Assembly: GCA_009177225.1 (NCBI GenBank)
Contig: WFLZ01000132.1
Span: 20,488 to 25,990, forward strand
DNA: 5,503 nucleotides
Direction of reading: 5' to 3'
Source: Clostridia bacterium
GTDB taxonomy: Bacteria; Bacillota; Clostridia; Oscillospirales; Ruminococcaceae
This document shows, piece by piece, positions 1-4,900 of this stretch (within the stretch, counting starts at the first letter, position 1; each line of letters starts with the position of its first letter). Below the pieces are notes generated by a model that saw only the letters and a list, made by a program, of their open reading frames with translations, was not told the DNA's origin and made no database searches. A program made the translations under genes and the position numbers.

Positions 1-183
1 CCATTTTTCCTTGTCCGCAACAGATTCCAGCATATAGCAGTGAGTTGAAACGTTTTTCAGAATCCTTATTGCCTCGATAGGCGTACATATATCGGACATG
101 ATTTCACAGCTTACAGGCAGAATGTCATATTTTCCGCTTTCTGCAATTTCCTTGACTTTATCAAGTTCGGGTAAAAAATTCAT
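1..183 (-). CDS. trpE: Anthranilate synthase component I, N-terminal fragment (runs off window)
   Basis: Only the first 61 codons are present; the gene continues past the left edge. Anthranilate synthase component I converts chorismate to anthranilate, using ammonia supplied by the TrpG glutaminase subunit, and is the first committed step of tryptophan synthesis. The visible part reads MNFLPELDKVKEIAESGKYD and later contains TPIEAIRIL, then MLESV and KEKW, matching the TrpE N-terminal domain. The LES segment corresponds to the family's tryptophan feedback-binding motif, so the enzyme is probably feedback-sensitive (inference). The ATG at 183 follows GGAGGTG at 194-188 at good spacing. The tRNA-Trp T-box leader directly upstream independently supports a tryptophan gene. 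PabB and other chorismate-binding homologues are the alternatives, but the UGG specifier favours TrpE. No catalytic residues fall inside the fragment. Confidence 0.92.
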   Translation of the reverse strand, partial: MNFLPELDKVKEIAESGKYDILPVSCEIMSDICTPIEAIRILKNVSTHCYMLESVADKEKW

Positions 184-204
184 AATGCACCTCCAAAAAA
201 TTCC

Positions 205-246
205 AAAATAAAAAAGCCCCGACAGATAATTAAAAATCTGTCAAGG
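205..246 (-). terminator. Attenuator terminator of the trp T-box leader
   Basis: Minus-strand arms CCTTGACAGAT (246-236) and ATCTGTCGGGG (227-217) pair over 11 positions with two G-T pairs. They are followed by C and then TTTTTTATTTT (215-205), a classical intrinsic terminator. Its 5' arm overlaps the antiterminator partner CCTTG, so it forms only when uncharged tRNA-Trp is absent. Confidence 0.93.
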
Positions 247-491
247 ACGAATAAAGCTTATCCGTGGTACCACCTTGATTCATGGTACAAAGACCATGCA
301 CTTTAACGGAATACAGACATATTCCTGACGATTAACGCACGTCTTAACGTCGCAGAATACTTTGAAAAAACTTTCATTTGACTACGCCCTCAGTGGTCCA
401 TTTGATAATCTGTTTTTCGCCCGACTCTCAGCACCGCAGGCTCTCTGTAGAAGCATAATTACCTTTATCTCCACGTCAACGGTTTAATTAT
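205..491 (-). promoter_or_regulatory. T-box riboswitch leader, tRNA-Trp specific
   Basis: This is a transcription-attenuating T-box leader upstream of trpE. Read on the minus strand it shows the Stem I signatures AGAGAGCC and GCTGAGAG near 450-420. They are followed by the specifier segment AAATGGACCACTGAGG, in which the specifier codon is UGG (400-398), decoding tryptophan. A small hairpin, CATGGT..ACCATG (299-282), precedes the T-box sequence GGTGGTACCACGGA (274-261). The antiterminator helix CAAGG (277-273) with CCTTG (246-242) shares the CCTTG arm with the terminator, giving two mutually exclusive folds. Uncharged tRNA-Trp should stabilise the antiterminator through the TGGT bulge (272-269) and allow transcription of trpE. 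All of these elements are directly visible; the regulatory logic is that of the known family. Confidence 0.95.
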
Positions 492-497
492 GTGATT

Positions 498-526
498 ATT
501 ATATCACTGTAAACCTGATTTGTCAA
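498..526 (-). promoter_or_regulatory. Consensus sigma-A promoter of the trpE leader
   Basis: TTGACA at 526-521 and TATAAT at 503-498 are separated by exactly 17 bp, a perfect housekeeping promoter. Transcription should begin near 491, just before the T-box Stem I. The strong promoter combined with downstream attenuation suggests that control of trpE rests mainly on the riboswitch (inference). Confidence 0.92.
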
Positions 527-567
527 GTGGTAAATAATAATTTATTTTTTTACTATAATATCAGGTC

Positions 568-596
568 TTGAAATCATACTAAACCTATGATATAAT
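568..596 (+). promoter_or_regulatory. Promoter of the Rrf2-family gene
   Basis: TTGAAA (568-573) and TATAAT (591-596) are separated by 17 bp, giving a predicted transcript start near 603 and a leader of only about 24 bases. The promoter diverges from the trpE promoter, with about 40 bp between the two -35 boxes. The spacer is occupied by a perfect inverted repeat that probably serves as an operator. Confidence 0.85.
573..591. promoter_or_regulatory. Candidate operator: ATCATA-N7-TATGAT inverted repeat in the promoter spacer
   Basis: Perfect 6-bp arms, ATCATA (573-578) and TATGAT (586-591), flank seven bases and fill the gap between the -35 and -10 boxes of the Rrf2-family gene. A repressor bound here would block RNA polymerase. 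Rrf2-family proteins bind palindromic sites as dimers and often repress their own gene, so autoregulation is the natural reading. Which protein binds is inference. Confidence 0.6.
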
Positions 597-626
597 AGAT
601 ATATAATTTACGAAAGGAGCGATGAT

Positions 627-1064
627 ATGAAAATTTCTACAAAAGGAAGATACGCTCTCAGAATGCTTTCAGACCTTGCCGTACATCAGAATGAGGGCTT
701 TATATCGCTGAAAGATGTCTCTGAACGTCAGCATATTTCAAAAAAATACCTTGAACAGATTGTCCCACTTCTGAACAAAAGCGGTATTATAAAAGCAAAC
801 CGAGGAAATAAAGGCGGTTATATGATTGCCGGAAAAGCGTCCGATTTATCTGTAGGAACTGTTCTCAGGGCAACCGAAGGAAGTCTTGCACCGGTTGCGT
901 GTCTGGATTACGAGCCGAACGAATGTGAAAGAATAAACGAATGTGCGACAATTGAAATGTGGGAGGGTCTGTATAAAATTATTTCGGAATATCTTGACGG
1001 AATTACCATTCAGGACATCGCCGACAAAAGTATGTCTATCACAGGTGACCATTACTGTATATAA
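627..1064 (+). CDS. Rrf2-family transcriptional regulator with putative Fe-S cysteines (IscR/CymR-like)
   Basis: This 145-residue protein has the standard Rrf2 length and start, MKISTKGRYALRMLSDLA. Residues 2-70 form the winged helix-turn-helix: the recognition helix region is around ISKKYLEQIVPLLNKSG and the wing contains RGNKGGY (59-65). Three cysteines, Cys92-x7-Cys100-x5-Cys106, sit where IscR and NsrR carry their Fe-S ligands, and another Cys is at 144. The histidine that acts as fourth ligand in IscR (three residues after the last Cys) is Ile109 here, and the N-terminal Asp ligand of NsrR is replaced by Arg8. Any cluster would therefore use a different fourth ligand. The ATG at 627 follows AAAGGAG (613-619) at 7 bp. 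No isc or cys genes are adjacent in the window, so the target regulon cannot be told from context; the promoter palindrome suggests autoregulation. IscR-type or CymR-type remain open. Confidence 0.9.
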   Translation: MKISTKGRYALRMLSDLAVHQNEGFISLKDVSERQHISKKYLEQIVPLLNKSGIIKANRGNKGGYMIAGKASDLSVGTVLRATEGSLAPVACLDYEPNECERINECATIEMWEGLYKIISEYLDGITIQDIADKSMSITGDHYCI

Positions 1065-1069
1065 CTGCT

Positions 1070-1104
1070 AAAAAACCGGCATTATGAGTATCATAACGCC
1101 GGTT
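1070..1104 (-). terminator. Terminator hairpin between converging genes (best on minus strand)
   Basis: Arms AACCGGC (1074-1080) and GCCGGTT (1098-1104) extend after one mismatch through TTATGA/TCATAA to a 3-base loop. On the minus strand the hairpin is followed by TTTTTT (1075-1070), making a proper intrinsic terminator for the lipoprotein gene. On the plus strand the trailing sequence AAGTATAATTATATTA is only moderately T-rich, so termination of the Rrf2 transcript is likely but weaker. Confidence 0.88.
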
Positions 1105-1117
1105 AAGTATAATTATA

Positions 1118-2062
1118 TTATTCGCCCATCTGAGTGCTGTTGCTGGAAACAACTGCAAATTCGCCGTCTGGTACACAGTCAACTATTTCAAGTGCATTGC
1201 TGTCATAGTAGTACCATATGCACATAGCAGCAAGACCGGGGTTATCTTTCATATTTATACAGAACTCAATAGTATCACCCTGTTTTGCACTTACTTTGTC
1301 GCCATATACAGCAAAACCGTTCATCGACGAAGGGTCTACGGAATCAGCAGAAACATTGCCCACTTTAATTGAACCGTTCAGGATAGTGTCCGGAGTTATA
1401 GTCACACCTTCAATTGAGGACAAATCGGGGTCAATTGCGATATCATAGATACCGTCCGGAGCGTTATCCTTTACTCTGAAAGTAATCCTGATAATTGAGT
1501 CATTAAATACAAAGTCTTCATTTTTGGAAATGTCAATCCACATAGCGTACATTCCCTTTGTATTGGAAACATAGTTTGCATCTTTATTGCTTCCGGCATT
1601 GTTGTTTGATGAAGAATTGTCCGGCTGAGGAGTTGAATTGGTAATAGTCTTTACTTCGGTAACAGGCTGACCGTCTGCCTGTGTAACAGGCTCGCCGTTT
1701 GCTTCTGTAACTGCAACAATTTCAGTAACAGGTTCACCTGCAACATAACCGGTTGTACCTTCTTCGCCATCTTTCTTATTATCTTTCTTATCATCAGCGG
1801 AAGTTGATTTTTCGGAAGATTTTGACGGGTCTACATGGTCAGCTTTAACGGGGTCATCTTCATTTATTTCAACGCCGTCCATTGTCAGCTCATTGTCCTC
1901 AGCGCCACCCCACTGAAAAGGTACAGCAGTCATCGGTTCTATAGATGACTCGTCATTTTTGCTAATGCTTTTTTCTTCCTTGTTGGAACAGCCTGCAAAG
2001 GCTGAAAGAGCAACACAGGTAAGTGCAACAAGAGCAATGAGTCTTTTCTTAAAATTTTTCAT
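1118..2062 (-). CDS. Secreted lipoprotein with cohesin-like C-terminal segments
   Basis: This is a predicted 314-residue exported lipoprotein of unknown function. Residues 1-24 are a signal peptide (MKNFKKR, then a hydrophobic stretch) ending at AFAGC, so Cys25 should be the lipidated residue; Phe at -3 is a slightly unusual lipobox. Residues 26-108 are acidic and low-complexity. Residues 109-138 carry GEPVT/GQPVT linker repeats, and 139-165 are rich in Ser and Asn. Residues 171-235 (MYAMWIDI, ITFRVKDNAPDG, ILNGSIKVG) resemble the second half of a cohesin domain. Residues 250-308 (VSAKQGDTIEF, NPGLAAMCIWYYYDSNALEI) resemble the first half. The start at 2062 is chosen over upstream ATGs because it gives the signal peptide, follows AAAGGGA, and lies downstream of a perfect promoter at 2161-2133. 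It ends in a terminator and appears monocistronic. A cell-surface adhesion or scaffold role is inference. Confidence 0.85.
   Translation of the reverse strand: MKNFKKRLIALVALTCVALSAFAGCSNKEEKSISKNDESSIEPMTAVPFQWGGAEDNELTMDGVEINEDDPVKADHVDPSKSSEKSTSADDKKDNKKDGEEGTTGYVAGEPVTEIVAVTEANGEPVTQADGQPVTEVKTITNSTPQPDNSSSNNNAGSNKDANYVSNTKGMYAMWIDISKNEDFVFNDSIIRITFRVKDNAPDGIYDIAIDPDLSSIEGVTITPDTILNGSIKVGNVSADSVDPSSMNGFAVYGDKVSAKQGDTIEFCINMKDNPGLAAMCIWYYYDSNALEIVDCVPDGEFAVVSSNSTQMGE
1649..1738 (-). repeat. GEPVT-type linker repeats in the lipoprotein
   Basis: Residues 109-138 contain GEPVTEIVAVTEAN, GEPVTQAD and GQPVTEVKT, three degenerate copies of a G-[EQ]-P-V-T unit. Threonine- and proline-rich linkers of this type join domains in ruminococcal surface proteins (recalled from family experience). 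Here they separate the acidic lipid-proximal region from the cohesin-like part. Confidence 0.7.
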
Positions 2063-2132
2063 TTTTATATTCCCTTTCATAAAAAAGTACATTGTTTTAC
2101 GGAACAGTGCAATCCGTATATTCTTAATAAAC

Positions 2133-2161
2133 ATTATACACAAATTAAGACAATTTGTCAA
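2133..2161 (-). promoter_or_regulatory. Consensus promoter of the lipoprotein gene
   Basis: TTGACA (2161-2156) and TATAAT (2138-2133) are 17 bp apart, giving a start near 2126 and a leader of about 60 bases. An 11-bp palindrome, GACAA-T-TTGTC, overlaps the -35 box and could be an operator. The -35 half lies inside the long direct repeat and the -10 lies outside it. This placement rules out translation starts upstream of the promoter, such as 2161. Confidence 0.85.
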
Positions 2162-2502
2162 GGTGCAGAATAAATTATAATCATTTCTTTAACAAAAAAT
2201 CACATTTCCAACATATTTCCGTCACATTATACTATAAAAATAAAACTATTTTTTTCTTCATATAAATTTTATCTGCTCTGTCAATTCTTTTAATGCAGAT
2301 TTTTTGACATTTTTTTAATTTTTTCTTTTTATGTGCTTCATCACCGCTCAGGGCAATCCAGTGAGACACAATTCCGTTTTTATCCGTAACAGTTATTTCA
2401 GCAGGACATTCCATATATGCACAGAACTCACAACCGGAGCTGATACACTCAATCCGTATCTGTTTAAAACCGTGTATACACTTTTTATCATTCATATAGT
2501 AA
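2145..2502 (-). repeat. Long direct repeat, copy A (~358 bp)
   Basis: This segment is repeated at 2620-2976 in the same orientation. The left 106 bases (2145-2250), non-coding apart from the last codons of the inner gene, match the other copy without a substitution. The rest differs by one base in a T run and about 17 substitutions, mostly within the coding part. No terminal inverted repeats or target-site duplications were seen, so this looks like gene duplication rather than an insertion sequence. Confidence 0.92.
2232..2495 (-). CDS. Small Cys-rich protein, inner paralogue, 5'-degenerate (possible pseudogene)
   Basis: This 87-residue paralogue of the 2721-3005 gene starts MNDKKCIHGFKQIRIEC and keeps the cysteines at 6, 17, 22, 25 and 30, spaced C-x10-C-x4-C-x2-C-x4-C, plus SHWIALSGDEAH and a lysine-rich tail. 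The family is not recognised; the Cys pattern suggests a small metal-binding fold (inference). Compared with its partner it lacks the upstream leader codons and has no ribosome binding site before the ATG at 2495. One extra T in a T run adds IVLFL to its C-terminus. Possible upstream starts (ATG about 2558, TTG 2597) also lack a Shine-Dalgarno sequence and would add an AT-driven, Phe/Ile/Tyr-rich stretch. About nine residues differ between the paralogues. Expression is doubtful, but the intact frame argues against long decay. Confidence 0.5.
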   Translation of the reverse strand: MNDKKCIHGFKQIRIECISSGCEFCAYMECPAEITVTDKNGIVSHWIALSGDEAHKKKKLKKCQKICIKRIDRADKIYMKKKIVLFL

Positions 2503-2619
2503 TGTAAATTATATATTATATTTTGGACATATAAAATAATCTTTGTATAAATGTACATTTTTATAAACTCAAAAATATAGATAATATACAAAAACAACTA
2601 CAAAAAAATTAATTTCTTT
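2503..2619. other. Very AT-rich spacer between the two repeat copies
   Basis: These 117 bases separate the homologous segments and have no counterpart at either outer flank. They are almost entirely A and T and contain a perfect 12-bp palindrome, AAATGTACATTT (2549-2560). No credible promoter, ribosome binding site or coding potential was found. The spacer may be an insertion, or a remnant diverged since the duplication. Confidence 0.6.
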
Positions 2620-2976
2620 TTAAGACAATTTGTCAAGGTGCAGAATAAATTATAATCATTTCTTTAACAAAAAATCACATTTCCAACATATTTCCGTCAC
2701 ATTATACTATAAAAATAAAACTATTTTTTCTTCATATAAATTTTATATGCTCTGTCAATTTTTTTAATGCAGATTTTCTGCCACTTTTTTAATTTTTTCT
2801 TTTTATGTGCTTCATCACCGCTCAGGGCAATCCAGTGAGATGCAATTCCGTTTATATCCGTAACGGCTATTTCAGCAGGACATTCAGTATATCCACAGAA
2901 CTCACAACCTGAACGTATACACTCAATCCGTATCTGTTTAAAACCGTGTATACACTTTTTATCATTCATGCAGTAA
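2620..2976 (-). repeat. Long direct repeat, copy B (~357 bp)
   Basis: Partner of 2145-2502, offset by 475 bases (474 after one T deletion). It contains the coding region from just before MNDKK to the stop, plus the downstream non-coding block. It carries a duplicate of the TTGACA box (2636-2631) but not the matching -10: the equivalent position reads ATTAAT, so that promoter is probably inactive. Confidence 0.92.
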
Positions 2977-3005
2977 GTTTCCAGAAGTATATGATTATAA
3001 AACAT
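2721..3005 (-). CDS. Small cysteine-rich protein of unknown function, outer paralogue
   Basis: This 94-residue protein begins MFYNHILLETYCMNDKKCIH. The ATG at 3005 is chosen because GGTGGAG (3018-3012) sits 6 bp upstream; a GTG at 3017 would overlap that site. Cysteines at 12, 18, 29, 34, 37 and 42 include the set C-x4-C-x2-C-x4-C, suggestive of a zinc or other metal site, followed by SHWIALSGDEAH and a highly basic tail (KKKKLKKWQKICIKK). There is no signal peptide or membrane segment, so it should be cytoplasmic. I do not recognise the family. It lies directly downstream of the ter operon terminator on the same strand, with no space for its own promoter, so read-through from the stress operon is the likeliest source of transcript (inference). 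The gene is duplicated at 2232-2495. Confidence 0.7.
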   Translation of the reverse strand: MFYNHILLETYCMNDKKCIHGFKQIRIECIRSGCEFCGYTECPAEIAVTDINGIASHWIALSGDEAHKKKKLKKWQKICIKKIDRAYKIYMKKK

Positions 3006-3021
3006 TATATTCTCCACCTTT

Positions 3022-3060
3022 CAATGAAAAATAATTCGGCAGAAGATTTCTTCTGCCGAA
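3022..3060 (-). terminator. Terminator of the telA-terD operon
   Basis: A perfect 11-bp stem, TTCGGCAGAAG/CTTCTGCCGAA (3035-3045 with 3050-3060), closes a 4-base loop. On the minus strand it is followed by TTATTTTTC, an interrupted T tract, so termination may be incomplete. It begins 6 bases after the stop of the last ter gene. Confidence 0.92.
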
Positions 3061-3066
3061 ATATAT

Positions 3067-3654
3067 TTACCTGAATCTTCCTGCGAGTTCAGAAAGACCG
3101 GGGTCTGCTGTTCCCTGTCCCACAGCGTTGAATTTCCATTCATTGTTATGCTTGTAGATTTCGCCGAAAATCATAGCCGTACAGCCGGAATAATCATCTG
3201 TAAGATTATATCTGCACATTTCATTGTTGTTTCTGTTATCAACAATTCTGATAAACGCATTTTTTATCATTCCGAAATGCTGTTTACGCTGTACCGCCTG
3301 ATAGATATTTACAACAAAAACTATTCTGTCCACACCGTACGGAACTCCTGAGAGGTCAACAACAATCTGCTCGTCATCGCCTGCACCTGCTCCGGTGAGA
3401 TTGTCGCCCTTATGTACGACACTTCCCGAACCATGACGGAGATGTGCATAATAAACTATATCTTCTTTTCCGGCAAGTTTTCCGTTTGTGAGAAGAAGTG
3501 CCGACGCATCGCAGTCAATAGCACTCTCTTTCTTTGCAAAAAGACCTTTTTTGCGTGAAGCCTCGTCCCAGCCAAGTCCGACCACAACGCACGAAAGACC
3601 AGTATTATCCTTTGACAGACTTATTTTCTGCCCTTTCTGTAAGCTTACAGACAT
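3067..3654 (-). CDS. TerD-family stress protein, divergent DCD-type member
   Basis: This 195-residue TerD-domain protein is the last gene of the operon. It keeps the N-terminal strand pattern SLQKGQKISLSK, VVGLGWD (24-30) and the acidic calcium-site segment [15 protein letters not shown] (83-97). It departs from its two neighbours in several ways: a basic KKGLFAKK insertion (35-42) before AIDCDAS, where DCD (47-49) replaces DLD; QHFGMIKNAFIRI in place of [21 protein letters not shown] for EDFSIETA; and a different C-terminus, AVGQGTADPGLSEL. Such DCD/FGMI forms are, to my recollection, an established TerD subfamily often found beside classical members, so this is probably an older paralogue and not a damaged gene. 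The ATG at 3654 follows GAGGT at good spacing. It lies 24 bp after the upstream terD stop, so co-transcription is likely. Role: predicted cytosolic calcium-binding part of the tellurite/chemical-stress complex. Confidence 0.92.
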   Translation of the reverse strand: MSVSLQKGQKISLSKDNTGLSCVVVGLGWDEASRKKGLFAKKESAIDCDASALLLTNGKLAGKEDIVYYAHLRHGSGSVVHKGDNLTGAGAGDDEQIVVDLSGVPYGVDRIVFVVNIYQAVQRKQHFGMIKNAFIRIVDNRNNNEMCRYNLTDDYSGCTAMIFGEIYKHNNEWKFNAVGQGTADPGLSELAGRFR

Positions 3655-3678
3655 TTTAAAATACCTCAGTTCTTTTTA

Positions 3679-4260
3679 TTATTCAACGTCTACGCCGTAA
3701 CTTGCACAGAGAGCAGCAAGTCCACCCTGATAGCCTGAGCCTATAGCGTTGAACTTCCATTCATTGTTGTGCTTGTAAAGTTCAGCGAATACAGCGGCAG
3801 TTTCAATTGAGAAATCTTCTCCGAGGTCATATTTGAGAATTTCCTCACCAGTTTCCTCGTTACAGATTCTGATGAAAGAATTATTTACCTGTCCGAAATT
3901 CTGTCTCCTCTGTTCTGCCTCATGAATAGTAACAGTGAAAGCAATTCTGGTTATTTCTGCCGGAACTTGTGAGAGGTCAATTTTAATCTGTTCGTCGTCG
4001 CCGTCACCTGCACCCGTGAGATTGTCACCGCAGTGGGAAACAGCACCCGACGGGTGATTGAGATTTCCGTAGAAAACGAAATCTTCCGGCTTTGATACCT
4101 TTCCTGCATCTGTAAGAAGAAAAGCCGAGGAATCGAGGTCAAAAGCTGCACCTGTATCAAATGCATTAACGTCCCAGCCAAGACCGACAACGACTTTTTT
4201 AAGACCGGGATTACCCTTTGTGAGACTTATTTTCTGTCCCTTGCTTAAACTAACTGGCAT
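3679..4260 (-). CDS. terD: TerD-family tellurium-resistance/stress protein
   Basis: This 193-residue protein is the standard length for a single TerD domain. Diagnostic segments are [12 protein letters not shown] (24-35), [11 protein letters not shown] (39-49), [15 protein letters not shown] (78-92), [15 protein letters not shown] (118-132), [11 protein letters not shown] (147-157) and [11 protein letters not shown] (166-176). The DLD and GDGDDE acidic clusters correspond to the calcium-binding positions of characterised TerD. The protein is about three-quarters identical to the upstream copy by eye, indicating tandem duplication. The ATG at 4260 follows AAAGGAG with a spacer of about 10 bp. 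It lies 34 bp after the preceding terD and 24 bp before the next gene, within one operon. TerD proteins are linked to survival of tellurite, phage and oxidative or envelope stress; the molecular activity is not established. The symbol could equally be terE. Confidence 0.95.
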   Translation of the reverse strand: MPVSLSKGQKISLTKGNPGLKKVVVGLGWDVNAFDTGAAFDLDSSAFLLTDAGKVSKPEDFVFYGNLNHPSGAVSHCGDNLTGAGDGDDEQIKIDLSQVPAEITRIAFTVTIHEAEQRRQNFGQVNNSFIRICNEETGEEILKYDLGEDFSIETAAVFAELYKHNNEWKFNAIGSGYQGGLAALCASYGVDVE

Positions 4261-4294
4261 ATAAAAAAACTCCTTTGTATTGTATTTTTAACAA

Positions 4295-4876
4295 TCAGCC
4301 TGCATCTATTCCATAATGACCGCAGAGTGCAGCAAGTCCACCCTGAAAACCGCTTCCGATAGCGTTGAACTTCCATTCACCGTTATGTTTGTAGAGTTCT
4401 CCGACAACAACAGCAGTTTCAATTGAGAAATCTTCCCCGAGGTCGTATCTTATAAGTTCCTCATTTGTATCGTTGTTCACGATTCTGATAAAGGAATTTG
4501 AAACCTGTCCGAAATTCTGCCTTCTGTTGTCAGCGTCATAAATCGTTACGGTGAAAGCGATTTTTTCTATATTGGACGGAATTGCAGAAAGGTTAATTTT
4601 AATCTGCTCGTCGTCGCCATCACCCTCACCCGTAAGGTTGTCACCCATATGCTCAACCGCACCGGAAGAATGTTTCAGATTACCGTAAAAGATAAAATCA
4701 CTGTCTGCCGGACACTTTCCGTTACTGCCGAGAAGAAAGGCTGCTGCGTCAAGGTCGAAAGCTGCTCCGGAATCAAAAACATTAACGTCCCAACCAAGAC
4801 CGACCATGATGTTTTTAAGTCCGGGATTACTCTTGGTGAGGTCAATTTTCTGACCCTTGGATAAATTAATGGGCAT
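4295..4876 (-). CDS. terD: TerD-family tellurium-resistance/stress protein
   Basis: This 193-residue single TerD-domain protein directly follows telA. It starts [20 protein letters not shown], the classic opening of the family. It carries [12 protein letters not shown] (24-35), [11 protein letters not shown] (39-49), [15 protein letters not shown] (78-92), [16 protein letters not shown] (117-132), [11 protein letters not shown] (147-157) and [11 protein letters not shown] (166-176). All the acidic residues expected for calcium coordination are in place. The ATG at 4876 is preceded by a near-perfect AAGGAGGT at a 9-10 bp spacing, the strongest ribosome binding site in the operon, which suggests the highest translation among these genes (inference). 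The 24-bp gap to the telA stop indicates co-transcription. Which of the terD/terE labels applies cannot be settled from one genome. Confidence 0.95.
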   Translation of the reverse strand: MPINLSKGQKIDLTKSNPGLKNIMVGLGWDVNVFDSGAAFDLDAAAFLLGSNGKCPADSDFIFYGNLKHSSGAVEHMGDNLTGEGDGDDEQIKINLSAIPSNIEKIAFTVTIYDADNRRQNFGQVSNSFIRIVNNDTNEELIRYDLGEDFSIETAVVVGELYKHNGEWKFNAIGSGFQGGLAALCGHYGIDAG

Positions 4877-4900
4877 GATTTATTACCTCCTTAATAAAAT

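Noticed and set aside
846..1052. Minus-strand open frame opposite the Rrf2 gene
   Set aside because: It is fully antisense to a clear conserved gene and has no ribosome binding site or recognisable motif.
1218..1448. Plus-strand open frame opposite the lipoprotein gene
   Set aside because: Antisense shadow of a supported gene; composition is non-protein-like and no start signals are present.
2063..2161. Extension of the lipoprotein gene to an upstream start at 2161
   Set aside because: The added 33 residues precede a textbook lipoprotein signal peptide, lack a ribosome binding site, and overlap a perfect promoter whose transcript would start near 2126.
1959..2180. Plus-strand open frame across the lipoprotein signal-peptide region
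   Set aside because: Its hydrophobic content is the mirror of the signal-peptide codons and AT-rich leader; no ribosome binding site.
2226..2231. TATAAT on the minus strand just after the inner Cys-rich gene as a promoter
   Set aside because: The -35 position at 17 bp reads AAAAAA and the strong promoter at 2161-2133 already serves the next gene.
2145..2976. Insertion sequence or MITE as explanation for the long direct repeat
   Set aside because: No transposase, terminal inverted repeats or target-site duplication; the repeated unit is a gene with flank, which fits segmental duplication.
3148..3700. Plus-strand open frames opposite the third TerD gene (3148-3351 and 3488-3700)
   Set aside because: Antisense to a well-supported TerD gene; no start signals or family resemblance.
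3951..4190. Minus-strand alternative frame inside the second TerD gene
   Set aside because: Same-strand, out-of-frame shadow of a conserved gene.
4649..4864. Plus-strand open frame opposite the first TerD gene
   Set aside because: Antisense shadow; no ribosome binding site.
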